DNA of 23,335 nt from JAXGPP01 sp964436865. Lineage in GTDB: Bacteria; Planctomycetota; Planctomycetia; Pirellulales; Thermoguttaceae. Of this stretch, positions 16,144 through 23,335 are shown piece by piece (within the stretch, counting starts at the first letter, position 1; the number at the start of each line of letters is the position of its first letter). The stretch covers positions 1 to 23,335 of the forward strand of contig CAYTFK010000076.1 in the NCBI GenBank assembly GCA_964436865.1, in the 5' to 3' direction. Under the pieces are notes generated by a model. It was not told the DNA's origin. It saw only the letters and a list, made by a program, of their open reading frames with translations, and did no database searches. A program made the translations under genes and the position numbers.

Positions 16144-16893
16144 ATGGATTTGCCGGGTAAGGTGGCGCTGGTGACCGGAGGGACTCGCGGGATCGGCGCG
16201 GCGACGGCCGCGGCCCTGGCCCGCGCGGGAGCCGACGTGGCGATCGTCGGCCGCTACGCCGATGAAGAGGCCCTGCGGACCAAGGCCGCCGTCGAGGAGC
16301 AAGGCCGCCAGTGCTTGCTGATAACCGCCGATGTCGGCCAGGCCGAGGAGGCCACGCGGTGCGTCGCCGAGACGATCGAGGCGCTCGGTTCGGTCGATGT
16401 GCTTGTGCACGCCGCGGGGGGCGCGATCGTCGGCGGGCTATTGGAAGTCAGCCCCGAAGACTGGCACAAGGGGTTCAACGTCCACGTTCATGCCGTCTAT
16501 CACCTCTGCCGTGCCGCGGTGCCGCGAATGAAAGAGAAGCGGGAGGGGGCCATCATCTTGATCTCCTCGGTGGCCGGCATCCGCGGCCTCCATTTCAACT
16601 TCGCCTACCAGGTGGTCAAGGGCGCTCTGCCGCAGTTCACCCGGGCACTGGCCCGCGAACTGGCCGGCGACAACATCCGCGCCAGTTGCGTGGCGCCGGG
16701 CATCATCCGCACCCGATTCCACGACCGGATGACTCCCGAACAGAAGAAGCACAACCTGGAACACCGCATTCCGCTCCATCGCGAAGGGACGCCGGATCAG
16801 GTCGCCAGTCTGATCGTGGAACTCGCCACGAACGACTACATCACCGGCGAGACGTTCGTCATCGACGGCGGCCTCACCATGCGGATCGCCTGA
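16144..16893 (+). CDS. Short-chain dehydrogenase/reductase (SDR)
   Basis: 249 residues, ATG 16144, with a purine-rich SD (GGAGG at 16131-16135). A classical cytoplasmic SDR: cofactor loop TGGTRGIG (11-18), Asn112, catalytic Ser142, Tyr155 and Lys159 (YQVVK), PGIIRTRFH (about 189), and the C-terminal GETFVIDGG. The usual NNAG is HAAG (89-92). The substrate cannot be read from sequence. Because it follows the exported rhamnosidase-like gene, a sugar (for example L-rhamnose) dehydrogenase is one possibility, as some L-rhamnose dehydrogenases are SDRs. Other candidates are 3-oxoacyl-ACP reductase-like enzymes. It converges on lgt with 13 bases between stops. Confidence 0.9.
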   Translation: MDLPGKVALVTGGTRGIGAATAAALARAGADVAIVGRYADEEALRTKAAVEEQGRQCLLITADVGQAEEATRCVAETIEALGSVDVLVHAAGGAIVGGLLEVSPEDWHKGFNVHVHAVYHLCRAAVPRMKEKREGAIILISSVAGIRGLHFNFAYQVVKGALPQFTRALARELAGDNIRASCVAPGIIRTRFHDRMTPEQKKHNLEHRIPLHREGTPDQVASLIVELATNDYITGETFVIDGGLTMRIA

Positions 16894-16906
16894 CTCCCTC
16901 GGCGGC

Positions 16907-18493
16907 TCAGCCTGCCTGATTCGGTTGATGCCTGGGAAATGCAGTCCCGGCCGGACGCGTCAGGATCCACGCCCACAGGGCAATCGCCGCCGCGAGCACC
17001 AGCACGCTCACGTTCTGAGAGATGCTCAAACCGGTGCCGAACACGGCCGGCTCGTCCGTGCGGATGATTTCCAGCATGAATCGGGTGATGGGCAACAACG
17101 TCAGCGCCATCGCAGTCACCTCGCCGTCGCGGCGGCGAAACGGCGCGTAGGCCAGGAGAAACAGGCACAGCACCAGTCCGTCGATCACGCTATAGAGTTG
17201 TGTCGGGTGCACCGCCATGCTGCCGGGCGGAGGTTGTTTAATTGTCCACTCGGCCGGCGCGATGCTCCCCGCGGTCTCGATGATCAGCCAAGGGGCCGCC
17301 TCGTGACGTTCTAATAGCTGGAGAGCCTCGTCGAGCGATCGCACCGGCTTGCCGCTGACGGTCAGTAGTTGCTGCTGCGGGGCCACCCCTTCGCGCGCCG
17401 CCGCCGAACCGGACCGCACCGCGGCCACCACCGGAAACGCCCCTTCTCCCGCGACAAGCGTCACGCCAAAAAACGTCAGCGGTTCGCCGGGCGAAGCATC
17501 GTGCAGGTGCGGATGTCGCTCCAGCGTCCACCGCACATAGGGCAGGTCGCTGCTCGTGCCCCGGAAGACCAACTCAGGCCGCCCGGCCTGAATCAGTTGC
17601 CATTGGGCCTGCTTCGTGGAATCGATGGGCCGGCCATTGATCGCCTTAATGACGTCTCCCGGTTTCAGTCCGGCGCGCGCGGCGGGTGAGTCCGGTTCGA
17701 CTGCCGCAATCCGCGCCGGCGCGCCTTCGCCGCCGTACTTTGCGCGCGGTAGGCTGGGCACCTTGAGGCCATGAATGTAGCCGAGACCATATTCAATCTG
17801 GTGCACCTGGGCCGGGCTGCCGGCGGGAAATTGCACCGCCCAAGGCAGTTCACATAGGCCGCCGAAGCAGCAGCCGTTGAGAAAGCAGCCCAACCGGCCG
17901 ATCGCAATTCCCAGCATCAGGCTGGGCGCCAGCAGATCGAGCGTGGCCAGCGCCGGCAGCCGATAGCGCACAATACAGGCCAGGATCCCCGCGATGCCGC
18001 CAAATATCGACCCGTAGACCACCAGGCCGCCTTGCGCGACGTTGACGATACGCCCGAGTGTCTCGCGCATATCGCCCGGCACGTAGTAGCTCGGCCAGTA
18101 CTCAATGACGTAGAACAGCCGTGCGCCGATAATGCCGGGAATAAACGCCCAAAATGCCAGCGAAAACACCATTTCCGGGTCGAATCCCACTCGCCGGCCG
18201 CGCCAGGCGGCCAGGGCGACCGCAGAGACGACCGCCAGCAAGAGCATCACCCCGTAGCCGCGAATCGGCAGCCCCACATCATCGGTGAGCCGGGGAAGAA
18301 CCCAGGCGATGACCGCCGCCACCAGCACGAGCACCGGCAGGTAGGACTGAGTCTCACGATCCAGTCCATGGCGGCGCACCATTATCGTCATCAGAACAAT
18401 GCTGAAGACTGTCCACACCGCCAGCAGGATGCCCATGCCGAAGACGGGAATGTCAGCGATTTCGTTGGGAATGCGAAACAGCGTCTGTGCCAT
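16907..18493 (-). CDS. lgt: Prolipoprotein diacylglyceryl transferase with two inserted PDZ domains
   Basis: 528 residues against about 260-300 for typical Lgt. It moves diacylglycerol from phosphatidylglycerol to the lipobox Cys of prolipoproteins. Core motifs: PIRGYGVMLLLAV (76-88), GARLFYVIEYWPSYY (123-137), GGLVVYGSIFGG (155-166, Tyr where E. coli has His103), GRLGCFLNGCCFGG (199-212, the Cys variant of GRxGNFxNGE), AVHPTQLYS (427-435) and RFMLEIIRTDE (471-481). Between the GRLG block and HPTQLY lie two PDZ-like domains, about 255-312 (ARAGLKPGDVIKAINGRPI) and about 340-407 (AREGVAPQQQLLTVSGKPV). Residues 1-75 add two further hydrophobic segments. ATG 18493 lacks an SD. It is last in the five-gene cluster, and the window encodes at least two lipoproteins that would be substrates. 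Confidence 0.93.
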   Translation of the reverse strand: MAQTLFRIPNEIADIPVFGMGILLAVWTVFSIVLMTIMVRRHGLDRETQSYLPVLVLVAAVIAWVLPRLTDDVGLPIRGYGVMLLLAVVSAVALAAWRGRRVGFDPEMVFSLAFWAFIPGIIGARLFYVIEYWPSYYVPGDMRETLGRIVNVAQGGLVVYGSIFGGIAGILACIVRYRLPALATLDLLAPSLMLGIAIGRLGCFLNGCCFGGLCELPWAVQFPAGSPAQVHQIEYGLGYIHGLKVPSLPRAKYGGEGAPARIAAVEPDSPAARAGLKPGDVIKAINGRPIDSTKQAQWQLIQAGRPELVFRGTSSDLPYVRWTLERHPHLHDASPGEPLTFFGVTLVAGEGAFPVVAAVRSGSAAAREGVAPQQQLLTVSGKPVRSLDEALQLLERHEAAPWLIIETAGSIAPAEWTIKQPPPGSMAVHPTQLYSVIDGLVLCLFLLAYAPFRRRDGEVTAMALTLLPITRFMLEIIRTDEPAVFGTGLSISQNVSVLVLAAAIALWAWILTRPAGTAFPRHQPNQAG

Positions 18494-18565
18494 GAAAACG
18501 ACGGGCTGAAGGCAGTGAAAATGGTGGATGACACTCGCGGCGCGACCGGAGCGCGCCTCATTGAC

Positions 18566-19435
18566 TCACTCCCGCGCAGCCGGATCGAGCAGGCAGTTGT
18601 CGATCAGCCGCGTGGTGCCGACGCGAACTGCCAGTGCCGCCAGCGTGCGGCCGCGAACAGCTTCGACCTCTTCGAGCGAGACCGGGTCGACAAGGGTCGC
18701 ATAGTCGATCTCCAAGGGGCCCGCCGCAAGTATCGTCTCGCGCATCCGGCGCGTGATCGTCCCCGCGTCGCATTGACCTTGGGCGACCATTCGTTGAGCC
18801 AGGCGAAGACTCTCGGAAAGCGACAACGCCTGCCGCCGGGCCTCGGGGCTCAAGTAGACGTTGCGGGAACTCATCGCCAATCCGTCCGCTTCGCGGACAA
18901 TCGGGCACATGCGGATCTCGATCGGCACATTGAGATCGGCGACCATCTGCTCGATCACGCGGACCTGCTGAAAGTCCTTCTGCCCGAAGTAGGCGCGGTC
19001 GGCGCCCGCCATGTTAAACAGCTTGAGCACCACGGTGGCAACGCCGCGAAAGTGTCCCGGGCGGCGAGTTCCCTCCAGCGGACGGGCTACCCCTTCCACC
19101 TCGACGGCCGTGGCGTGCCCCTGCGGGTAAACCTCGTCCACCGCCGGGGCAAAAACCACCAGGGGTACCTCACAACCGGCCAGTGCGTCGAGATCTGATT
19201 CCAGTGTGCGCGGATATCGCGCGAAATCTTCGTTCGGCCCAAACTGCGTCGGGTTGACGAAGATCGTCACCACGGTGAAGCCGCATTCCGACGCTGAGGC
19301 CCGCACCAGGCTCAAATGCCCGGCATGCAGGGCCCCCATCGTCGGTACAAGGCCGATTCGCTTTCCTCGCCCGCGTTCGGCGGCGACCGCTTGCCGGAGT
19401 TCTCGGATCGTGGTGACAACGGGAGGGCGATCCAT
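18566..19435 (-). CDS. panC: Pantothenate synthetase
   Basis: 289 residues from ATG 19435. PanC joins pantoate and beta-alanine with ATP in the coenzyme A pathway. Motifs: LVPTMGALHAGHLSLV (29-44, HxGH nucleotidyl-transferase signature), TIFVNPTQFGPNEDF, RRPGHFRGVATVVLKLFN, YFGQKDFQQVRVIEQMV, and the MSSRNVYLSPEAR loop. Length is normal. It sits 36 bases after folK, echoing the folK-pan gene linkage known in other bacteria. No SD is visible. Confidence 0.97.
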   Translation of the reverse strand: MDRPPVVTTIRELRQAVAAERGRGKRIGLVPTMGALHAGHLSLVRASASECGFTVVTIFVNPTQFGPNEDFARYPRTLESDLDALAGCEVPLVVFAPAVDEVYPQGHATAVEVEGVARPLEGTRRPGHFRGVATVVLKLFNMAGADRAYFGQKDFQQVRVIEQMVADLNVPIEIRMCPIVREADGLAMSSRNVYLSPEARRQALSLSESLRLAQRMVAQGQCDAGTITRRMRETILAAGPLEIDYATLVDPVSLEEVEAVRGRTLAALAVRVGTTRLIDNCLLDPAARE

Positions 19436-19471
19436 TCAGAAACCGTTGGAGTTGGAGACAGCAAGGCGGAT

Positions 19472-20506
19472 CTACATCGAGGCGATGGCCGCCAGCACTT
19501 CCTCAAGCGTACGGTTCGGATCGGAGTTTGTCAGGCGGAGGACCAGCCCTCCACCATCAAACACCACTAGCCCCGGACCTGCACGCCGGCCCGCCTCGTC
19601 GCCCACCCCGTCAGTCTCTCCTTCATCTTCAGGCCGGCCCAACTCGGCAGGATCGCTCGCGTACCGTCCGGTCGGACGTTCGAGAAACAGGATCAATCTC
19701 GGCTGGACGACTCCGGCCGCCACCTCTTGCCAGCATTGGCGGAAATTGGCTCGCCGGTCGGCCGGCAACCTATTCTCAGCCCGGCGCACCGTTTCTTCCA
19801 ACCAGAAATCGCTCACGGCGACCCGACCCCGCCAGTCGCGACCCTCGCTGGCCAGGAGCCGGACCCTGCGCCGGAGGCATTCTAACTCCACCTGCAAATC
19901 GTTGCCAGCCGAGTTCTCTGCTTCCCGTTCGATCGCTGCGGCCGGATCGACCAGAAGGAGGGCCTGGAGCCGCTCGGCAAGCTGTTCCGAAAGCTGAGTC
20001 CTGGCGGGACGGCTCGACCCGCCGACAGCGAAGTACGGCGCCGAAAGATTGAGATGATCGAGCAACTCCCCAATCGTCCGACCCGTGGTCGGATGCACCA
20101 TATCGGACGCGACTTCCGCCGCCGGCTCCAGAACGAAACGCCGCCAGGCCATCCGCGGATGGGGAATCTCAAGCTTGCGCGATCGCATGACCAGTTCGTC
20201 GTACAGCAGGAGATCGAGGTCCAGCGTTCGCGGGCCCCACCGCTCTTCGCGTTTCCGCTTCGACTCGTCCTCAATCTCGCGCAGTACCTGCAAGACGGCT
20301 TCCGGCGACAGCGATGTTCCCAGCAGGACGCAGCCGTTGAGGAATTCGCCTTGCCCCGCCGGTCCCCCGACGGGCGAGGTTTGGTGCCAGCGACTCGACC
20401 GCAGCACGCGAACTCCACCCCGCGCGCCCAGGCTGGCAACTGCCTTGTCGAGGATCGCCTGCCGATTGCCAAGATTCGAACCAAGGGCGATGAGACAATG
20501 CGACAT
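19472..20506 (-). CDS. folK: HPPK (FolK) fused to nucleoside-kinase-like domain
   Basis: 344 residues, about twice a usual FolK (about 160). Residues 1-155 are 6-hydroxymethyl-7,8-dihydropterin pyrophosphokinase: ALGSNLGNR (7-15), FLNGCVLL, RWGPRTLDLDLLLYD (89-103), PHPRMAWRRFVLEPAAEVA (115-133). It makes the activated pterin for folate synthesis. Residues 157-344 follow the order of a deoxynucleoside kinase: YFAVGGSSRPARTQLSEQLAERLQ (P-loop place), DLQVELECLRRRVRLL, RVAVSDFWLEETVRRAENRL, PRLILFLERP. However, the P-loop reads GSSRPART instead of GxxxxGKT, so ATP binding there is doubtful. FolK-dNK fusions are known in other phyla, to my recollection. Here the second half looks degenerate. ATG 20506 has no SD, and the gene lies 12 bases after the ABC gene. 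Confidence 0.92.
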   Translation of the reverse strand: MSHCLIALGSNLGNRQAILDKAVASLGARGGVRVLRSSRWHQTSPVGGPAGQGEFLNGCVLLGTSLSPEAVLQVLREIEDESKRKREERWGPRTLDLDLLLYDELVMRSRKLEIPHPRMAWRRFVLEPAAEVASDMVHPTTGRTIGELLDHLNLSAPYFAVGGSSRPARTQLSEQLAERLQALLLVDPAAAIEREAENSAGNDLQVELECLRRRVRLLASEGRDWRGRVAVSDFWLEETVRRAENRLPADRRANFRQCWQEVAAGVVQPRLILFLERPTGRYASDPAELGRPEDEGETDGVGDEAGRRAGPGLVVFDGGGLVLRLTNSDPNRTLEEVLAAIASM

Positions 20507-20518
20507 GATCGAACAAAC

Positions 20519-21619
20519 CTAGGCGATCCGTTGACCGGTCTCGACGTCGAAGCACACCATCCCCTCGATTCTCACGGTGGTTTCGGCAGTGTCTCCGCGA
20601 GCGAGCGACGCGGGCCCAACCGAACGGATGACGAATCGGCCGTCGCCTGAGCAAAGATGTACGCAGCACTCTCCTCCCAGCGGTTCCACCAGTTCCACTT
20701 GGGCCGCCAGAGTGATGGGCGATCTGTCGCGGCCGGAACCCAGGGACATATCCTCCGGACGAATTCCCACGATTATCTCTCGCCCGCAATACGGCATCAG
20801 AGCACCTCGCCGGTCTGGTGGCACCGGGATTTCAACTCCCGAGCGCAATCGCAGCGCCATTTCCCCCGCCGACGACTCAATTCGGCCGTTGAAAAAGTTC
20901 ATTGCAGGGGTGCCGAGAAAGCCGGCGACAAACCGGTCGGCAGGCTTCTCGTACACGGCGGCGGGCTCAGCCACCTGGTGCAGCCTTCCCCTGTTCATCA
21001 CCGCGACTCGGCGGCCGAGCATCATCGCTTCCGCCTGGTCGTGGGTCACGTAGAGCATCGTGGCACCCAGGCGTTGCTGCAGAGCCTTAATCTCCGCGCG
21101 GAGATCGTCTTTCAGCCGCGCATCGAGTTGCGAGAGTGGTTCGTCGAGCAGAAACATCGCCGGCCGGCGCACGATCGCCCGGCCCAGCGCCACCCGTTGC
21201 CGCTGCCCGCCGGAGAGTTCGGCCGGCCGCCTCGCCAGGAGATCTGCAAGTCCGAGCATTTCGGCCGCCTCGCGCACCCGGAGATCGATTTGGCGCCGCG
21301 GTGAGCGCCGCAGTCGCAGCGCGAAAGCGATGTTCTCGTAGACGCTCAGATGCGGGTAGAGGGCGCCAGACTGAAAAACCATTGCCACGTCGCGGTCGCG
21401 AGCCGGTGTGCCATTGACCACCCGGCCGCCCAGGGTGATCGTGCCGAGATCGGGTTGCTCCAGACCTGCGATCATCCGCAGCATGGTCGTCTTGCCGCAT
21501 CCCGAAGGCCCCACCACGACCATCAACTCGCCCGGTTCGACCTCGAGGTTCAGGCCGTTCACCGCGCGGACATGGCCGGGATAAGTCTTCTCAAGATTGC
21601 GTAAGGTGAGGGCCGGCAT
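20519..21619 (-). CDS. UgpC/MalK-type ABC transporter ATPase
   Basis: 366 residues from ATG 21619. The frame continues upstream, but without similarity. ATPase domain: Walker A GPSGCGKTT (37-45), Q-loop VFQSGALYPHLSVYENI, signature LSGGQRQR (135-142), Walker B MFLLDEP (155-161), switch His193 (YVTHD). The C-terminal 120 residues form the regulatory OB/TOBE-like domain typical of carbohydrate importers (IVGIRPEDMSLG). These ATPases pair with two permeases and a binding protein, none of which is in this window. It may energise distant sugar permeases. No SD is visible. It lies 64 bases after the flavoprotein gene and 12 before folK. Confidence 0.93.
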   Translation of the reverse strand: MPALTLRNLEKTYPGHVRAVNGLNLEVEPGELMVVVGPSGCGKTTMLRMIAGLEQPDLGTITLGGRVVNGTPARDRDVAMVFQSGALYPHLSVYENIAFALRLRRSPRRQIDLRVREAAEMLGLADLLARRPAELSGGQRQRVALGRAIVRRPAMFLLDEPLSQLDARLKDDLRAEIKALQQRLGATMLYVTHDQAEAMMLGRRVAVMNRGRLHQVAEPAAVYEKPADRFVAGFLGTPAMNFFNGRIESSAGEMALRLRSGVEIPVPPDRRGALMPYCGREIIVGIRPEDMSLGSGRDRSPITLAAQVELVEPLGGECCVHLCSGDGRFVIRSVGPASLARGDTAETTVRIEGMVCFDVETGQRIA

Positions 21620-21683
21620 GGAGCACTGCCACAACAGAACAGGCGCGGGGCGACCGGCGGACGCTCGGGCGGTTGCCTCGTCA

Positions 21684-22769
21684 CTAAATTTCCAACTCCG
21701 AAGGGTGATACTGGAATCGGCTTGCCTCGGCGTGATTCCAGATCTCGGCCGGCCGCCCCGTGATCGCCTGAATGATCCGTTCGACGTGGATGTGGCTCGT
21801 CTCGATAAACGACTGGAACCGCTCCTGCGTGCCACCGGTAGCCGTACCCGCCACGTACAGGCCGGGTACGTTGGTCTCCATCGTCTCTTCGTTGTAGACC
21901 GGCACTTGGGCGGCTCCTCGGAGTTCGACCCCCGCCTCCTCGAACAGCCGCATGTCGGCCACAAAGCCGCAGCACAGAAGAACGAAGTCGGCTCCCACCC
22001 CACGGCGAGGCCCCTCAATCGGCTTGCCATCGCGGACCGGGGCCAGCAGCACGCAGTCGGGGCGAATCTCGACCGGCGCAGTCTCCGGGTAAAAGTCGAT
22101 CTTGCCGGTTTGAATCAGACTGGTGACTTCGGCAAACAAGTGCCGCTTGACGATCTGGCAATCGAATTCAGTCCGACGGTAGCTGATGGCCACTTTGGCG
22201 CCGGCCCGCCAGTTGCGTAGCGCCGCTTCCACGGCCGAGTTCCGCCCGCCCACGATCAATAACCGTGTGCGAAAGTACTTGTGCGGATCAGCCGGTGCGC
22301 AATCGACGTGCGGCAGGTCTTCGCCGGGGATGCCCAGGAGCCGCGGCCCCGCCATGCCGCCAGTCGAGAGAATGACCCGCCGCGACCGGTAGGCTCGTTC
22401 GCCCGAGGCCCGCCGGGTGCGAACCAGAAAACCGTCGCCGACGGGCTCAATGCTCAACGTCCGCTCGTAGGTCTGGATGTCGAGGTTGAAATACTCGACC
22501 ACCGTCCGCAGATAAGCCAAGTACTGCTCGCCGGTGATCTTCTGCTGATCGATGCTGTGGATGGGGAATCCAGCGATCGCGATCCGTTCGGGCGAGCTGA
22601 AGAACTGTGTCTGCGGCGGCCAGTTGAAGATCGTCTGCCCAATCTGACCGGCGTCGAAGTGCACGTATTGTGTGCCAGACTGGCGCAGTGCGACGGCCAG
22701 TTCCAGTCCGATGGGGCCGGCCCCGATCAGGGCTACGTCCGTGCTGGCGATAGGGGGCAATTGAGGCAC
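21684..22769 (-). CDS. YpdA-like FAD/NAD(P)-dependent oxidoreductase
   Basis: 361 residues from GTG 22769, which has AAGGAAGG about three bases upstream. An in-frame GTG at 22826 would add 19 residues of unlike sequence. Two Rossmann dinucleotide motifs: FAD-type LIGAGPIGLELAVAL (14-28) and NAD(P)-type IVGGRNSAVEAAL (172-184). Other landmarks are FNWPPQTQFFSSPERIAIAG, VILSTGGMAGPRLLGIPGED and EETMETNVPGLYVAGTATGG. The layout fits the thioredoxin-reductase-like YpdA (bacillithiol disulfide reductase) family. There is no CxxC redox pair, as in YpdA. Whether this organism makes bacillithiol cannot be judged here. It heads the five-gene minus-strand cluster. Confidence 0.85.
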   Translation of the reverse strand: MPQLPPIASTDVALIGAGPIGLELAVALRQSGTQYVHFDAGQIGQTIFNWPPQTQFFSSPERIAIAGFPIHSIDQQKITGEQYLAYLRTVVEYFNLDIQTYERTLSIEPVGDGFLVRTRRASGERAYRSRRVILSTGGMAGPRLLGIPGEDLPHVDCAPADPHKYFRTRLLIVGGRNSAVEAALRNWRAGAKVAISYRRTEFDCQIVKRHLFAEVTSLIQTGKIDFYPETAPVEIRPDCVLLAPVRDGKPIEGPRRGVGADFVLLCCGFVADMRLFEEAGVELRGAAQVPVYNEETMETNVPGLYVAGTATGGTQERFQSFIETSHIHVERIIQAITGRPAEIWNHAEASRFQYHPSELEI

Positions 22770-23214
22770 AGCCTTCCTTTCCGCCCGACAGCAGGCATTG
22801 TTAGTGTTTGCATCGAGAGCGAACACTCAAGCGGCGGCTCACAGTGTGAATTCCTGCTCCGATGGGCCTCGTGCACCTCAATGCAATGCTCGACAGGTCA
22901 GTCATGGCGGAGATCCGGCCATGCTCTCACCGAATCATAGCAACTGCCGGGCCAAAGGACTGCCTTGGTCATCCGGCAGATCCAAACCAGCCCATTGTTC
23001 GGGGTGCGGTGTGAAGGGTACAAGCTGACGGCCGAAGAGTGTTCCTGTTCCAGATACCATCATCCCCGCGTCGCCCGCTGCCCCCGCCGGGGTTCGTGCG
23101 GCCCCGCCCCAGGTCAGGCTCCAGTATCCCCGCAGACAAACCCTGGGTCAACGCGCAGGAACCGGAACGACGTTGTTTGAGCTTTTGAGGTGGTAAATTC
23201 CTCGGCAACCCGCC
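22770..23214. other. Intergenic stretch without convincing gene
   Basis: About 445 bases upstream of the minus-strand cluster. A minus-strand TATGAT (22939-22934) is a possible -10, but no clear -35 stands 16-18 bases upstream of it. Short frames on both strands lack an SD and family similarity. No RNA gene is recognised. Confidence 0.45.
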
Positions 23215-23243
23215 TTGCGGCCGGTAGCCAAACTCCGTACTAT
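23215..23243 (+). promoter_or_regulatory. Promoter candidate near window end
   Basis: TTGCGG (23215-23220), 17-base spacer, TACTAT (23238-23243). It has the same spacing and a similar -35 to the rhamnosidase promoter. It would fire into the right edge of the window. Confidence 0.4.
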
Positions 23244-23267
23244 TCCCGCCGCTGCGCTGTAAGCTTG

Positions 23268-23299
23268 CGCGCGTGCAACGGGAGTACTCGGCACGCGCG
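23268..23299. repeat. GC-rich inverted repeat at window end
   Basis: CGCGCGTGC (23268-23276) pairs perfectly with GCACGCGCG (23291-23299). The 14-base loop contains the palindrome GAGTACTC (23282-23289). A further palindrome CTCGCGCGAG lies at 23321-23330. On the minus strand a 31-codon frame starting at 23335 crosses both, so coding constraint cannot be excluded. Confidence 0.55.
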
Positions 23300-23335
23300 G
23301 GCGTGAATCAATCGAATTGTCTCGCGCGAGGACAT

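Noticed and set aside
14695..16410. 571-codon reverse frame opposite the rhamnosidase and SDR genes
   Set aside because: Crosses two genes with clear motifs on the other strand. It is a GC-skew artefact.
22827..23180. Several short frames upstream of the flavoprotein gene
   Set aside because: No SD, no recognisable motif, mutually overlapping on both strands.

Overview
The window looks like a GC-rich chromosomal segment from a member of Planctomycetota, probably a Pirellulales-like lineage recovered as a draft or metagenome assembly. This is inferred, not proven. The clues are Tat-targeted ThuA and aldo/keto-reductase-like proteins, a leucine-rich-repeat lipoprotein, an enlarged Lgt with PDZ insertions, a FolK with an extra C-terminal domain, a secreted Gly/Met-rich protein, and many genes without a Shine-Dalgarno (SD) sequence. 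A run of 100 N (9806-9905) marks a scaffold join.

Layout. 1-715: non-coding, with two arrays of 7-base units and two promoter-like sites. 716-4073 (+): probable operon of a Tat-exported ThuA-like protein, a Tat-exported aldo/keto reductase homologue that seems to have lost most of its catalytic tetrad, and an LRR lipoprotein. It converges on a small lipoprotein (4079-4426, -). 4947-5318 (+): a single-domain response regulator with a long structured leader, followed by a strong hairpin. 5572-5928 (+): a small membrane-anchored coiled-coil protein. 5965-9097 (-): rsfS-argS-rsmG, a translation cluster (ribosome silencing factor, arginyl-tRNA synthetase, 16S rRNA methyltransferase). 9343-9983 (+): bcp peroxiredoxin, interrupted by the scaffold gap. 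It converges on hppA (10099-12669, -), a membrane pyrophosphatase with the K+-independent signature, across a 14-bp-stem bidirectional terminator.

13322-14155 (+): a secreted two-part protein joined by a Gly/Met-rich linker. 14320-16893 (+): an exported GH78 alpha-L-rhamnosidase-like enzyme and an SDR oxidoreductase, possibly working together on deoxy-sugars. 16907-22769 (-): five tightly spaced genes transcribed in the order YpdA-like flavoprotein, UgpC/MalK-type ABC ATPase, folK, panC, lgt. This mixes redox, transport, folate and pantothenate synthesis, and lipoprotein maturation. The last 566 bases hold no convincing gene.

I see no CRISPR array, phage, transposase, toxin-antitoxin pair, tRNA or rRNA. 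The most unusual items are unexpected domain architectures inside housekeeping genes (FolK with a degenerate nucleoside-kinase-like domain, Lgt with two PDZ domains, ArgS with a coiled-coil insertion), the 7-base repeat arrays, the tetrad-deficient aldo/keto reductase homologue, and a hairpin family shared by two terminators.
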